Position numbers and translations under genes: made by a program. DNA of 52,793 nt, taken from assembly GCA_003141435.1 (NCBI GenBank), contig PLLW01000011.1, positions 72,822-125,614 on the forward strand, in the 5' to 3' direction. The stretch is from Ignavibacteriales bacterium. Its GTDB lineage: Bacteria; Bacteroidota; Ignavibacteria; Ignavibacteriales; Ignavibacteriaceae. The notes beneath the pieces were generated by a model. That model ran no database searches and was not told the DNA's origin. It saw only the letters and a program-made list of their open reading frames with translations. Below are positions 37,759 to 46,334 of the stretch, one piece after another (position 1 is the stretch's first letter; each line of letters begins with the position of its first letter).

Positions 37759-37780
37759 TTAACTCATTTTGATATTAAAA

Positions 37781-37796
37781 TTCAACAATAGTGCCA
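37781..37796 (-). promoter_or_regulatory. Possible sigma-54-like (-24/-12) element upstream of GT2
   Basis: Read on the minus strand, the site is TGGCAC-TATTG-TTGAA. The -24 half is perfect and the 5-base spacer is right; the -12 half has A instead of the usual C after TTG. The same TATTGTTG also nearly fits the Bacteroidota -7 box (TAnnTTTG). The ATG follows 23 bp later. It is a weak prediction. Confidence 0.3.
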
Positions 37797-38046
37797 TAAA
37801 TCAAATCCTATTATTGGATATAAAATTGAAGTTTTTCGTAGCATGTTAGGACAATAATCACTAATTGTCTCATATTAAAACATTTCTTTCTTGGATGTAA
37901 TTTCAATGAAAACACATAAATAAGTTAAATTTTATTTTTATTTTTATTTTTTTTGATGTAATTATCCAATAGGGAGAATAAAAAATCCGGAGAAGTTTTG
38001 TTTTATAATTTTATTACGCAATAAAGCCAAAGCCCTCTAAATAACA

Positions 38047-39258
38047 TTATTTAACATTTAATATAGCCTCTGTTAACAAATCTGCCAATATTTTTCCGCC
38101 TGCATCTGAGAAATGAGAATAATCTTTAAGAGCCAAGTTCTGGTTTACCCATTCATTCATAGAGTTTACCCCCCCCATGGCTTCCATACTGTTCCAAAAA
38201 GCAATACCTGTTTGCTGAGCAATTAATTTTTGTTCATTTAACACTATGAAAATCGAGGGGTCAGTGACAAATTTCGTTCCTTTTTTAATCGCTTTATCAC
38301 CCACTCCAATCATAAGGATAGCAGCATCGGGAAAAATCTGCTTAAGATTGTTAATAACTTTAATCATTTTATTCCTGTACCAAGTATAATTTGTCTGTTC
38401 GGGGGAGGCAATATTCACGCCATAATTCAAAATGATAAGTTTATAATTAAGCAATTTCTGGAAATCAGAAAGAATGTTTCTTGGGATATCATCAATGGAA
38501 ACTCCTGAGTTTCCTCTGATAGGGAAATTATCGACATACACGCCGTTACCATTTTCAAGGCTTACACCATAGAAGTTTACATCGCTGCTGCATGAAGTAA
38601 AATTGAATTTGACAGATGTTATATCACCTGGAGAATTTATGACCGATTCCTTTACATTCATACCCGACTGTAAATTAAGATTCTGCGCTGCGCCATTATT
38701 CAGGGAATATGAAACACGACAACTATATTTTGCATTATTATAAAATAATCGGATTGTTTTGAATGACTTACATGAACTCCTGAAGTTAGTAGCTTCATAT
38801 TTCACCCAGCTATTGCCTTTAGATTTTGCAACCGTACCTGCAATTCCCAAAGAATAATTTTTTAAATTACGCGTAAACAAAGACGCCCAGTCCCATTCTG
38901 CTTCATCAAAAGTCTCCTTTGTGGTCTGTTTGACAACAATGTCGTCAGTAACTAATGACATGAACCCCGCGCCCTGTCCTCCGAATTTACTCTGAAAATT
39001 CTGTCTTAAATCTTGAGTGATAATATCTCCCCAATTTATTGAATCTCCGTAATGTGCAATTCTGATCTTTATAATTTTAGCTTGATTAAGAGAATTCAAG
39101 AACTTCTTCATCTGACTAGTATTGCCAGTAATAGGTACCTTTTTCCCTAGAGATGGAGTAGTATTAACTTCTGCAAAAGTGCCGGGATAAGAAATAAACG
39201 TAAATGATATAAGTATTACTATAAGTATTGTTGTTAATGACTTTCTAACCATAAGCAA
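38047..39258 (-). CDS. Exported SGNH hydrolase of the MBOAT-partner type
   Basis: The 403-residue protein has a signal peptide or anchor (residues 8-24). It carries the SGNH blocks: GDS with catalytic S73 in IAHYGDSINWGDIITQDLR, a Gly-containing block in FGGQGAGF, Asn in NYGVN, and D379/H382 in KDYSHFSDAGG near the end. The GDS...D.IT..LR...Q..FGG.GAGF pattern resembles periplasmic SGNH proteins that work with MBOAT acyltransferases in Bacteroidota. Such enzymes transfer or remove acyl groups on glycans; direction and acyl group are unknown. It follows the TPR/barrel gene by 47 bp, and an MBOAT gene lies about 10 kb upstream. Confidence 0.78.
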   Translation of the reverse strand: MLMVRKSLTTILIVILISFTFISYPGTFAEVNTTPSLGKKVPITGNTSQMKKFLNSLNQAKIIKIRIAHYGDSINWGDIITQDLRQNFQSKFGGQGAGFMSLVTDDIVVKQTTKETFDEAEWDWASLFTRNLKNYSLGIAGTVAKSKGNSWVKYEATNFRSSCKSFKTIRLFYNNAKYSCRVSYSLNNGAAQNLNLQSGMNVKESVINSPGDITSVKFNFTSCSSDVNFYGVSLENGNGVYVDNFPIRGNSGVSIDDIPRNILSDFQKLLNYKLIILNYGVNIASPEQTNYTWYRNKMIKVINNLKQIFPDAAILMIGVGDKAIKKGTKFVTDPSIFIVLNEQKLIAQQTGIAFWNSMEAMGGVNSMNEWVNQNLALKDYSHFSDAGGKILADLLTEAILNVK

Positions 39259-39305
39259 TGTTCCTAAAAAAATACTTAAAATTATCCAATGATTTGTTTT
39301 GATTA

Positions 39306-42215
39306 TTAAAATATACTAAGGTAACAGGTTAAATAGCCAGCCCAATAATTGTATCCTGTACCGAACCGGGTAGAACCGGAGTTTGAAATCCTTCCAGAGA
39401 TGGTAAATATCTGAGCTGGGTGGTATACCGCTTCCCCATAAATTTCTCTTAAAATATAATCATAAGAAGGGATATAACCAACTTTACCACCGAGATTCAA
39501 AGAAATTTCAGAGTCTTTATATACAGTCCAATCTGTCCAGAGACTGTGAGACTGGAAGTTATGTGGTGAATAATAGAGCGCAGAAATTCTTGAATAGTTT
39601 GTATAATCATATTCATATCCTAAATGAATATAATCATTCAAAGACTTATTAGTTCTTATTCTGAAGTCTTGACCTGCATTATTATCTGGTTTAATATCTA
39701 TATAGTTATAATAGGCGTATAATGAGACTGTAGGAGCGAGAAAATAATTCCCTGTAAACCTTATTATGCCCGCACTCATATTATTTATATCAAGTAAAGA
39801 TGGCGAATATAAAATTACCCTGGCATCATTCTTTTCATAAGAAAGACCTAATCCAAAATCATTTTTCTTTTCATAACGCGCGATAATTTGCAATACGTTA
39901 TTCTGAGAAGATGATATTGATTTTGTCTGACCTAATCCTGCCGAAGCAAAGAAATTATCAACGCTAAAGGTAACATGCCCCAAGAAGGAAGTTAAGTACT
40001 TTTGGTCCACAAGATAATTAAAATTATATCTTGAGTATGTGACACCAACAGATAAATATCTTGCAATCCCGGTTTCAATGCTACTTCCATAGTTAAATAA
40101 TGATAAGTTCTGATTGTCAGAATAAAAGGCGAAAAATGGAGCCAGTGCAAAGTACCCGAACAAATAAGTACCATACTGACTCCCCGCTTGCAGATAATCT
40201 AATCTTTTATGAAAACCATCAAGTTGACTGGAATCAAATCTTGCCTCATTATTACCGTTGGCAGCGATTAATGATTTATAAAGATTTATCGCGTCATCAT
40301 TTCTCTTCATCCTTTCATATAATTCGCCGAGATAATAATTTACAGGAAAATCATACGGGCGCTGAATTTTCATATTTGCAAATTCTTCCAGTGCTTTAGA
40401 TGTATCACCTGCATCAAAATAATCTATCGCCCTGAAGAAAATTATATTAGAATCAGGACCCATTTCAAGAACTTTACCATAGATTTTTTCTGCCATATCA
40501 TATCTTTTGGCAGCAGTATTATATGAAGCATATTCAAGAAGTATATTCTTTTCAGGATTATCAATCTTGGCTACTAATTCAGTATATTTATCAGCGGCGG
40601 CATCAAATTTACCCGAATCATAAAGCTTACCAGCTTCAACGCGCATGACCAAGATCCCCCTCTCCTTTTCTACCAAGGCTCTTGTATTTATCTGATTCTG
40701 AATGGATTCCACCTCTTTACTTTCAGGGTCTATTATTTTAGCCATATCTAAATACTTTTGAGCTTCAGTTATATGTCCCACACCCGCATAAAGAAAAGAT
40801 ATACTAAAAAGAGCATCTAAATTTTTAGGATCATCTTTCAGAATATCCAAAAGAATTCCTTTTGCTCTTTCAATTTCGACAGGGGTAACGTTAAGGACAT
40901 TCCATGCCACTAACCTGGCACTGAATAATTTATAGTCTTTATTAGCGGGAGCATATTTCATTAATATAGCCATTTGGTTGAAGGCATTGTCCCATTTATA
41001 ACTCCAAGCTGAATATTTAGTGAGCATAAAACGAACGTCGAGATCTTCATTCTCTTTTACTGTTGCTAAATATTTTTCAAGTATATCGACTGCGTTATCA
41101 TAATCATAAAGATGTGCATAGTTGTCGGACAATTTTACAGCTGCATCTTTGTTATTATTATTGTTTTCAAATTCTTCGGTATAGATTTTTATATTGTCCT
41201 GATAGCTACTATCCTGCATAGAGGAGACAAAATCCAATTTATCTTTAAAGCGTTCGGTACCGGCAATTTTTTCATCAGACTGCATAATCATAAGCTGTTC
41301 ATTTGCTTCTTCGAACCTTTTATGCTTTATCAAAGAATCAATAAGAGTAAATCTTAGTTCATTATCCTCTGAATTTTTTTTAAGCATCTTGAAATATTTA
41401 TCGATAGCATATTCCTTGGTTTTTATACCACGAATGGTTTTACCATATCTATAAGAAGTATCATTAAAAGTAAAGATATAACCATTCCCTTTTGCCTGGT
41501 CAAGCCCACTCATAGCTTCTTTAAAATACGGCTTTATGGCTAGCGCTTTTTCAAAAGCATTGATAGCATTCTTTCTCTTTCCAAGCCACATTTCAAAATA
41601 GCCATATCTGGACCAGAGCCTTTGGTCCGCGGGGAATTTTTCTGTATATCTTTTTAATATCGGTTCACCTTTTTGTACATGATTATTCTTGGCAAGAATT
41701 TCTGTATATCGGATTATTTCATCGGGAGAGGCTTCCTCCATTTTAAGGTATTTATCATACCATTCTTCTGCGATCAGCCAATCGCCAAGATTTTTATAGC
41801 ACATTCCGATTTCAAGATAGTTTACCGGTTTATGAGGATATATAGCAATTTCTCTTTTATGTCCCTCTATATTGTTATATAAAAGCTTATACCAGGCATC
41901 GGTGGTTTCTGCAAGATTTTTGTTTATTTCAGCATTAACAGGCTGGAGTTTACGGGCTGATCGGAAATCGTATACAGCCATTTCATACTGTCCCCTTTTT
42001 AGATAGCATACTCCACGGAGGTTATAACCTTCTGCCTTTTGCGGGCAAGCAGATACATAACGATTCAAAAGATCTATTGCTTCGCCATATCTGCCAACAA
42101 GCATTTGCTTTTTAGCTTCGTTCTTTAAGGCGTCGTTTTGAGCCTGACTAAATATTGCGGGGATAATGAGAAAAGTAAGCAGTATTATTAAAGCAAATAT
42201 GTTTTTCACTGTCAT
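39306..42215 (-). CDS. TPR protein with C-terminal outer-membrane beta-barrel (PgaA/BcsC-like exporter)
   Basis: The 969-residue protein has a signal peptide (about 1-25). A long array of TPR-type helical repeats follows (about 27-670), clearest at AKKQMLVGRYGEAIDLLNRYV and CYLKRGQYEMAVYDF. A C-terminal region of about 280 residues (690-969) is rich in alternating aromatic/polar strands (SLSVGVTYSRYNFNY-like, ending in YWAGYLTCYLSIF) and looks like a 14-16-stranded barrel. This is the plan of PgaA, BcsC and AlgK/E-type polysaccharide exporters: the TPR part guides the glycan in the periplasm and the barrel lets it out. It lies 11 bp after the KaiC-like ATPase gene, so the two are co-transcribed. 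Confidence 0.82.
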   Translation of the reverse strand: MTVKNIFALIILLTFLIIPAIFSQAQNDALKNEAKKQMLVGRYGEAIDLLNRYVSACPQKAEGYNLRGVCYLKRGQYEMAVYDFRSARKLQPVNAEINKNLAETTDAWYKLLYNNIEGHKREIAIYPHKPVNYLEIGMCYKNLGDWLIAEEWYDKYLKMEEASPDEIIRYTEILAKNNHVQKGEPILKRYTEKFPADQRLWSRYGYFEMWLGKRKNAINAFEKALAIKPYFKEAMSGLDQAKGNGYIFTFNDTSYRYGKTIRGIKTKEYAIDKYFKMLKKNSEDNELRFTLIDSLIKHKRFEEANEQLMIMQSDEKIAGTERFKDKLDFVSSMQDSSYQDNIKIYTEEFENNNNNKDAAVKLSDNYAHLYDYDNAVDILEKYLATVKENEDLDVRFMLTKYSAWSYKWDNAFNQMAILMKYAPANKDYKLFSARLVAWNVLNVTPVEIERAKGILLDILKDDPKNLDALFSISFLYAGVGHITEAQKYLDMAKIIDPESKEVESIQNQINTRALVEKERGILVMRVEAGKLYDSGKFDAAADKYTELVAKIDNPEKNILLEYASYNTAAKRYDMAEKIYGKVLEMGPDSNIIFFRAIDYFDAGDTSKALEEFANMKIQRPYDFPVNYYLGELYERMKRNDDAINLYKSLIAANGNNEARFDSSQLDGFHKRLDYLQAGSQYGTYLFGYFALAPFFAFYSDNQNLSLFNYGSSIETGIARYLSVGVTYSRYNFNYLVDQKYLTSFLGHVTFSVDNFFASAGLGQTKSISSSQNNVLQIIARYEKKNDFGLGLSYEKNDARVILYSPSLLDINNMSAGIIRFTGNYFLAPTVSLYAYYNYIDIKPDNNAGQDFRIRTNKSLNDYIHLGYEYDYTNYSRISALYYSPHNFQSHSLWTDWTVYKDSEISLNLGGKVGYIPSYDYILREIYGEAVYHPAQIFTISGRISNSGSTRFGTGYNYWAGYLTCYLSIF

Positions 42216-42226
42216 AACTTTACCAG

Positions 42227-43492
42227 TTATAGACCAAATTTGTTTTTGTCCTGCGACTCGATACCGACTAACACATCAAGAAGCTCATTAGCATTATGTA
42301 CATTCTCATCCACCCTAATTGCATAGACGCTAATGAAGGGAATGACAGATTTAATAAAGTCGGGATCATTACGGGGGAGATTAGCTTTTATTTTTGCAAT
42401 AAGACCTTTGATACCCTTCTGATCTACTTCCCGCGTAATTAGAACAACCACATTATTTAAAATAATACAAATTTTATCTTTTCTATCCGTCGAAAGCCGG
42501 ACGGCATTCTGAAGCTGACTGATAGTGATTAAGCCTTTTCGCTCAACTTCCATATCAAGCCGGAAGGATAACATGGTAAATATTTGTCCTGTGCTTTTAT
42601 AAAGAGCAATCTGGTTATTCAGGAGAAGATTAAAGTCATTGACATTATAATAATTAGAATGAGTAACTTGCTCTTCGTTAGTATCGATATCAATTAAGGA
42701 TCTATACATATGACCTTTAGGTGCAACCATAGAGCCAGGGCCCGGGGCATCTGTAGAGACGAGAACAGGTGAAACGATGGAATGTTTAAAATCTGTTGTA
42801 ATTCCCTTATCTGGTTCGATAATATAATCTGCTGAAAATTCACCCTGTGTATGCCCAATATTAGGAAATATAGTCATTTTACCCCCATGATATTTTTTCT
42901 CAGTCAGAACACCATTCCTGAGATAAATCATTCCTGTACCATAGGCGGTTATTGCATCAATAATTTGTTCAGCAGACTGTGTAGCAGGTTCGCCGAAAAT
43001 AAATAAGCTGGTTATTCCAAAATCTTCGATAGCTTCAATATTTTTTAGGAAAGTCTCCTGTAAAAGGTTAATATTTTGAAATCCGATAAATGGGGTTAAC
43101 TCATCAAATACAATTTTTGACGGCTTGTATTGTTCAACAATCGTAACTATATTATTTAAATATTCGATAAGATACTGATCAGCATTGGGCACATTGGCAA
43201 TATCAGTAGGAGGGACTACACGTACAACAATAATAAGATTCTTATTCATTAGTTCCTGAAGGTCAATATCAATAGAGGCAGCCTGAATAATAAGGTCTTT
43301 GGGACGCTTCGATGTAAAATAAAGACAAAGTTCCTTCTGCCCGGCACTTTCCTTTGCATATTGCAAACTTAGAAGGGTCTTACCTGTTTTATGGGCACCG
43401 ATCACCATGTAAGTCCCACCTCTGTAAAATCCACCCCAAGCGGAATCGACCAATGAAATTCCTGAGGCTAACAATTGTATTTTTTCCATCAT
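42227..43492 (-). CDS. KaiC/RadA-like ATPase with C-terminal GGDEF-fold-like domain
   Basis: The protein of about 421 residues begins with a RecA-fold ATPase of the KaiC type: GISLVDSAWGGFYRGGTYMVIG, Walker A GAHKTGKT (about 32-39) and Walker B KIVFDELTPF (Asp near 130). The C-terminal third (about 290-420: FTMLSFRLDME, TISQLQNAVRLSTDRKDKICIILNN, KIKANL, YAIRVDE) follows the strand/helix order of a GGDEF domain without the GGDEF signature; that assignment is my inference. There is no membrane segment. ATG 43492 or 43489 is more likely than the upstream GTG 43498. As first gene of the unit with the TPR/barrel exporter it may regulate polysaccharide export. Confidence 0.7.
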   Translation of the reverse strand: MMEKIQLLASGISLVDSAWGGFYRGGTYMVIGAHKTGKTLLSLQYAKESAGQKELCLYFTSKRPKDLIIQAASIDIDLQELMNKNLIIVVRVVPPTDIANVPNADQYLIEYLNNIVTIVEQYKPSKIVFDELTPFIGFQNINLLQETFLKNIEAIEDFGITSLFIFGEPATQSAEQIIDAITAYGTGMIYLRNGVLTEKKYHGGKMTIFPNIGHTQGEFSADYIIEPDKGITTDFKHSIVSPVLVSTDAPGPGSMVAPKGHMYRSLIDIDTNEEQVTHSNYYNVNDFNLLLNNQIALYKSTGQIFTMLSFRLDMEVERKGLITISQLQNAVRLSTDRKDKICIILNNVVVLITREVDQKGIKGLIAKIKANLPRNDPDFIKSVIPFISVYAIRVDENVHNANELLDVLVGIESQDKNKFGL

Positions 43493-43498
43493 AATCAC

Positions 43499-43893
43499 GT
43501 CATATTTTTTTTATTACAACCCAAATATTATGCCTAATTGTGATTTACTGATAATGGCTCATTTTAGCTTAATTTGTTGGTTAATTAGAGACAACAAATA
43601 GCATCTGTCTTAGAATGTTACATATAATGGGAACCAGATTTTAAGAAAGAAACCAACTTTTAGACCTGCTTTTTTTGTACTAAAAGCTAAAATATAGACA
43701 CAGTCTTTCAAAACCATTGTGTTGCTATGCGTATAGCGACTTTAAGAATGATATTATTAGCTAATTGTTTGTAAAGTCCCCTCACAAATATAGTAATAAA
43801 TTTACGCAACTGAAGCTAAAAAATACAATAACGTAACACGCATTAGGTTAGGGTGTAATACCAAAGAATTTTGGCTAAAAAGGGGGATTCATT
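43499..43893. other. 395-bp intergenic region upstream of the KaiC-like gene
   Basis: I see no gene here. It separates the GH9 lipoprotein gene from the KaiC-like gene, both on the minus strand, and should contain the promoter of the polysaccharide cluster. At 43520-43535 the minus strand reads AGGCAT-AATAT-TTGGG, a loose -24/-12-like match at the same distance from the start codon as the element before GT2. No T-rich terminator hairpin after the GH9 gene was found. Confidence 0.4.
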
Positions 43894-45546
43894 TTACCTA
43901 TTAGAATAGTATCCATATACAAAAACTGCGGTTGCATTACTACCAATTGTAGGCTCATTAGTAATATAATCATTCATGTCATCGAAATATTTAACTGAAT
44001 TCGTATTGAAATAGTTATATGTAGAATCAGTTCTATTGATTTTATATTGATTAAGGATGCTTATTGGAGCAGGACCAGCAGATAGACCACCTGGGAGGTA
44101 TCCTGAATTAAAATAAGCCACTTGCGAATGCAAATGACGGGCAAATACTGAACCGATATTATAAATAAAACTAAGTCCCCATGGATTTCTGCCAAGAATA
44201 TAGTCCCTTTGGTAAATAGCCAGCGAATCAAATTGAGTATTACCTGTAAGCTTTTTAAATAAGATTGCCTGTAGAGTAACACCAAGTAATGAATTAGTTG
44301 TTCCCCAAGTAAAATTCAAACATTCGTTAAATGCAGAAGAAGTCATAAAATGGTCGGAGGCAATAAGGTTATTGTAAATATATTGTAGATATCGGTTATT
44401 AAACCGGGCAATTTTATAGTGAGCGAGTGAATTTATATCTCCCCAACTCCACCAATAATCGGATTTGGCACTATCTCCATAAGCAAGGGCATCATTAAGG
44501 TAGTTTTCATTTTTAGTATCTTCATAGAGTTCTACAGCGGCAAGGGCTAATTTTCCCCAGAAGTTTTTATCCTGATAGAACCCGGACTGAGTAATTTCTA
44601 TATCAGGGACTGTATCACGGATAGAATAAATATTTTCGGCTGCCGAGAGACATTTATCGGAGAATACTTTATCCTTGAATTTTTCTGCCCATATCCGGGA
44701 AGCAATGGAGAGTGCGGCGCAGAAAATACCTATCTGGTTTTTGCCAATTCCAACGAAAGCCGGTCTATCATATTGCAAGGGATCATTCTCCGGTTTTCTC
44801 CATTTATTATCATGATCGCGAAGATCCTGCACTTGGGTAATAAGAGAATATTTATCGAAATTACATCTAAGGAGCCAGTCGAGTCCTACCTTAGCTTCTT
44901 CAAGAACATCGGGAACGCCGTTCCTATCGTTATCAAATCCAAACTTATTCTTATCAAATTCATAAGAAAAGACAAGCAGATAAGTAGTATAGGCTGTAGT
45001 AGAGAGGAACTTAATATAATCGCCCCCATCGTGCCATCCACCCGTAACATCAACAGCGGAGATTTTATTGCCACCAACAATCCTAGTTGCATCAGACAGA
45101 TGACATGGCGCATGAAGATATGGGTTAGTAGGTCCGCATCTCTGCACCTTAAAAAAGAGCATGAGGGAATCGACAACATTGTTAAAGACATCATTTTTTA
45201 TTTCGAATGGAATTGATTTATTCCCATCCGCAACGATTTGGTACCTGCCTGTATCCTTCAATGAGCTGAAATCAATACTGTAGCAATGTTTAAACTTGTC
45301 GTAGGTAAAGGAGCTGTCCTTTATTTCCTGCTCGAGGACTTCCCTGCCGGAATTTGTATTTACGATTTGATATTGTTTATTAAAAAGGGGATATTCTGAG
45401 AAAATAACCGCTGTTTTAAAATCATCGGAGCGGAAGCCAACCTGGCTGGCTCTAATAAATACCGGATTAGGATTGAGGGCAACACGGCATCCAAAGGAAA
45501 ATGCAAACAGGCTAAAGATCAGGATGTACTTAATTTTAACGATCAT
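43894..45546 (-). CDS. GH9 family glycoside hydrolase (endoglucanase-like), lipoprotein
   Basis: The 550-residue protein begins with a lipoprotein signal ending SFGC (C20), so it is probably membrane-anchored. An Ig-like CelD-type N-terminal domain (about 30-115, ASQVGFRSDDFKTAVIF) precedes the GH9 barrel. GGWHDGGDY (169-177) carries the catalytic base Asp pair (D173, D176) and the NEP segment near the end carries the acid (E531). NPWGLSFIYNIG and the His in ARHLHS match substrate-binding parts. GH9 enzymes cut beta-1,4-glucans. Being next to a GT2 synthase/exporter cluster suggests a role in trimming the cell's own polymer, as cellulases do in cellulose synthesis loci, but scavenging is also possible. 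Confidence 0.88.
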   Translation of the reverse strand: MIVKIKYILIFSLFAFSFGCRVALNPNPVFIRASQVGFRSDDFKTAVIFSEYPLFNKQYQIVNTNSGREVLEQEIKDSSFTYDKFKHCYSIDFSSLKDTGRYQIVADGNKSIPFEIKNDVFNNVVDSLMLFFKVQRCGPTNPYLHAPCHLSDATRIVGGNKISAVDVTGGWHDGGDYIKFLSTTAYTTYLLVFSYEFDKNKFGFDNDRNGVPDVLEEAKVGLDWLLRCNFDKYSLITQVQDLRDHDNKWRKPENDPLQYDRPAFVGIGKNQIGIFCAALSIASRIWAEKFKDKVFSDKCLSAAENIYSIRDTVPDIEITQSGFYQDKNFWGKLALAAVELYEDTKNENYLNDALAYGDSAKSDYWWSWGDINSLAHYKIARFNNRYLQYIYNNLIASDHFMTSSAFNECLNFTWGTTNSLLGVTLQAILFKKLTGNTQFDSLAIYQRDYILGRNPWGLSFIYNIGSVFARHLHSQVAYFNSGYLPGGLSAGPAPISILNQYKINRTDSTYNYFNTNSVKYFDDMNDYITNEPTIGSNATAVFVYGYYSNR

Positions 45547-45599
45547 ATTGAAATAAACTTACGACTAAAACAAATAATACTCCAGAATTATTTTAGGAG

Positions 45600-46226
45600 T
45601 TACTGATTTTTTTCCGGGAAATCAGTACCTATTATTTTGTCCCATAGCGGTGAGCTAACACCGAATCCTTTTGCTGGATCTTGATAGTGATGTTTCATAT
45701 GATGGTTTTTAATAGCCAGCCAGAATTTATTATACATATTAAAATGGTGAATAGCATAATGCGTAATATCGTAAAATAAGTAACCTGTAAGAAATCCTGC
45801 CATAAAGGGGGCTACGTATATTTTTCCCACTATTAAATAGAAGAGGAAATAGAAAATGACAGCCAGAGGAAGGCTTGCAGAGGGAGGCATAACAAGCCTT
45901 CTTGAATCACTCGGGTAATCATGATGAACCCCATGGAATATGAAATGTAATCTTTGACCAAATTTTGAATCGGGCACATAGTGAAAAACGAACCTATGAA
46001 GAAGATATTCTGCAAGTGACCAAACAATAATACCCAGAACGATTAAAGAAATAAGTTTCATGAATTCAATATTAAAAATGAAGATGCCAAGGTAGAGGAA
46101 TGCAAGAATAACCGGGATATATACATATAAAGGAACAGTGAAATGAACTTTGGAACAGGCTTCAAGGAAATTATTCTCAAACATCCTTACAGTTTCATCT
46201 TTATTGGAGATAAAATTCTTCGACAT
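45600..46226 (-). CDS. Fatty acid hydroxylase/sterol desaturase superfamily membrane protein
   Basis: The 208-residue membrane protein has the His clusters of the di-iron hydroxylase superfamily: HRFVFH, HFIFHGVHHDYP, HYAIHH and KNHHMKHHY, alternating with four hydrophobic segments. The GVHHDYPSDSRRLVMPP segment and the final GVSSPLWDKIIGT resemble fatty acid 2-hydroxylases, which hydroxylate sphingolipid or other acyl chains. The substrate here is unknown. It would act in the inner membrane. A TAAGTTTG box lies 34 bp upstream. The GH9 gene follows after 53 bp. Confidence 0.85.
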   Translation of the reverse strand: MSKNFISNKDETVRMFENNFLEACSKVHFTVPLYVYIPVILAFLYLGIFIFNIEFMKLISLIVLGIIVWSLAEYLLHRFVFHYVPDSKFGQRLHFIFHGVHHDYPSDSRRLVMPPSASLPLAVIFYFLFYLIVGKIYVAPFMAGFLTGYLFYDITHYAIHHFNMYNKFWLAIKNHHMKHHYQDPAKGFGVSSPLWDKIIGTDFPEKNQ

Positions 46227-46259
46227 TGTGATTTCCTATAATTGTTTATTTTATATGGA

Positions 46260-46267
46260 CAAACTTA
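46260..46267 (-). promoter_or_regulatory. Bacteroidota-type -7 box before the hydroxylase gene
   Basis: The minus strand reads TAAGTTTG, an exact match to the Bacteroidota primary-sigma -7 consensus TAnnTTTG. No clear TTTG -33 box is seen 19-21 bp upstream, so it is a moderate prediction. Confidence 0.35.
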
Positions 46268-46334
46268 ATTATTACTTATAAAGAATTTACATAACTTTTA
46301 CAGTAAAGCGGTGTGATTTACAACGGGGTACTTA

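Noticed and set aside
37900-37960. Run of TTTATTTTTATTTTTATTTTT-like sequence as a possible repeat array or origin
   Set aside because: It is simple AT-rich sequence without DnaA-box-like repeats or neighbouring replication genes.
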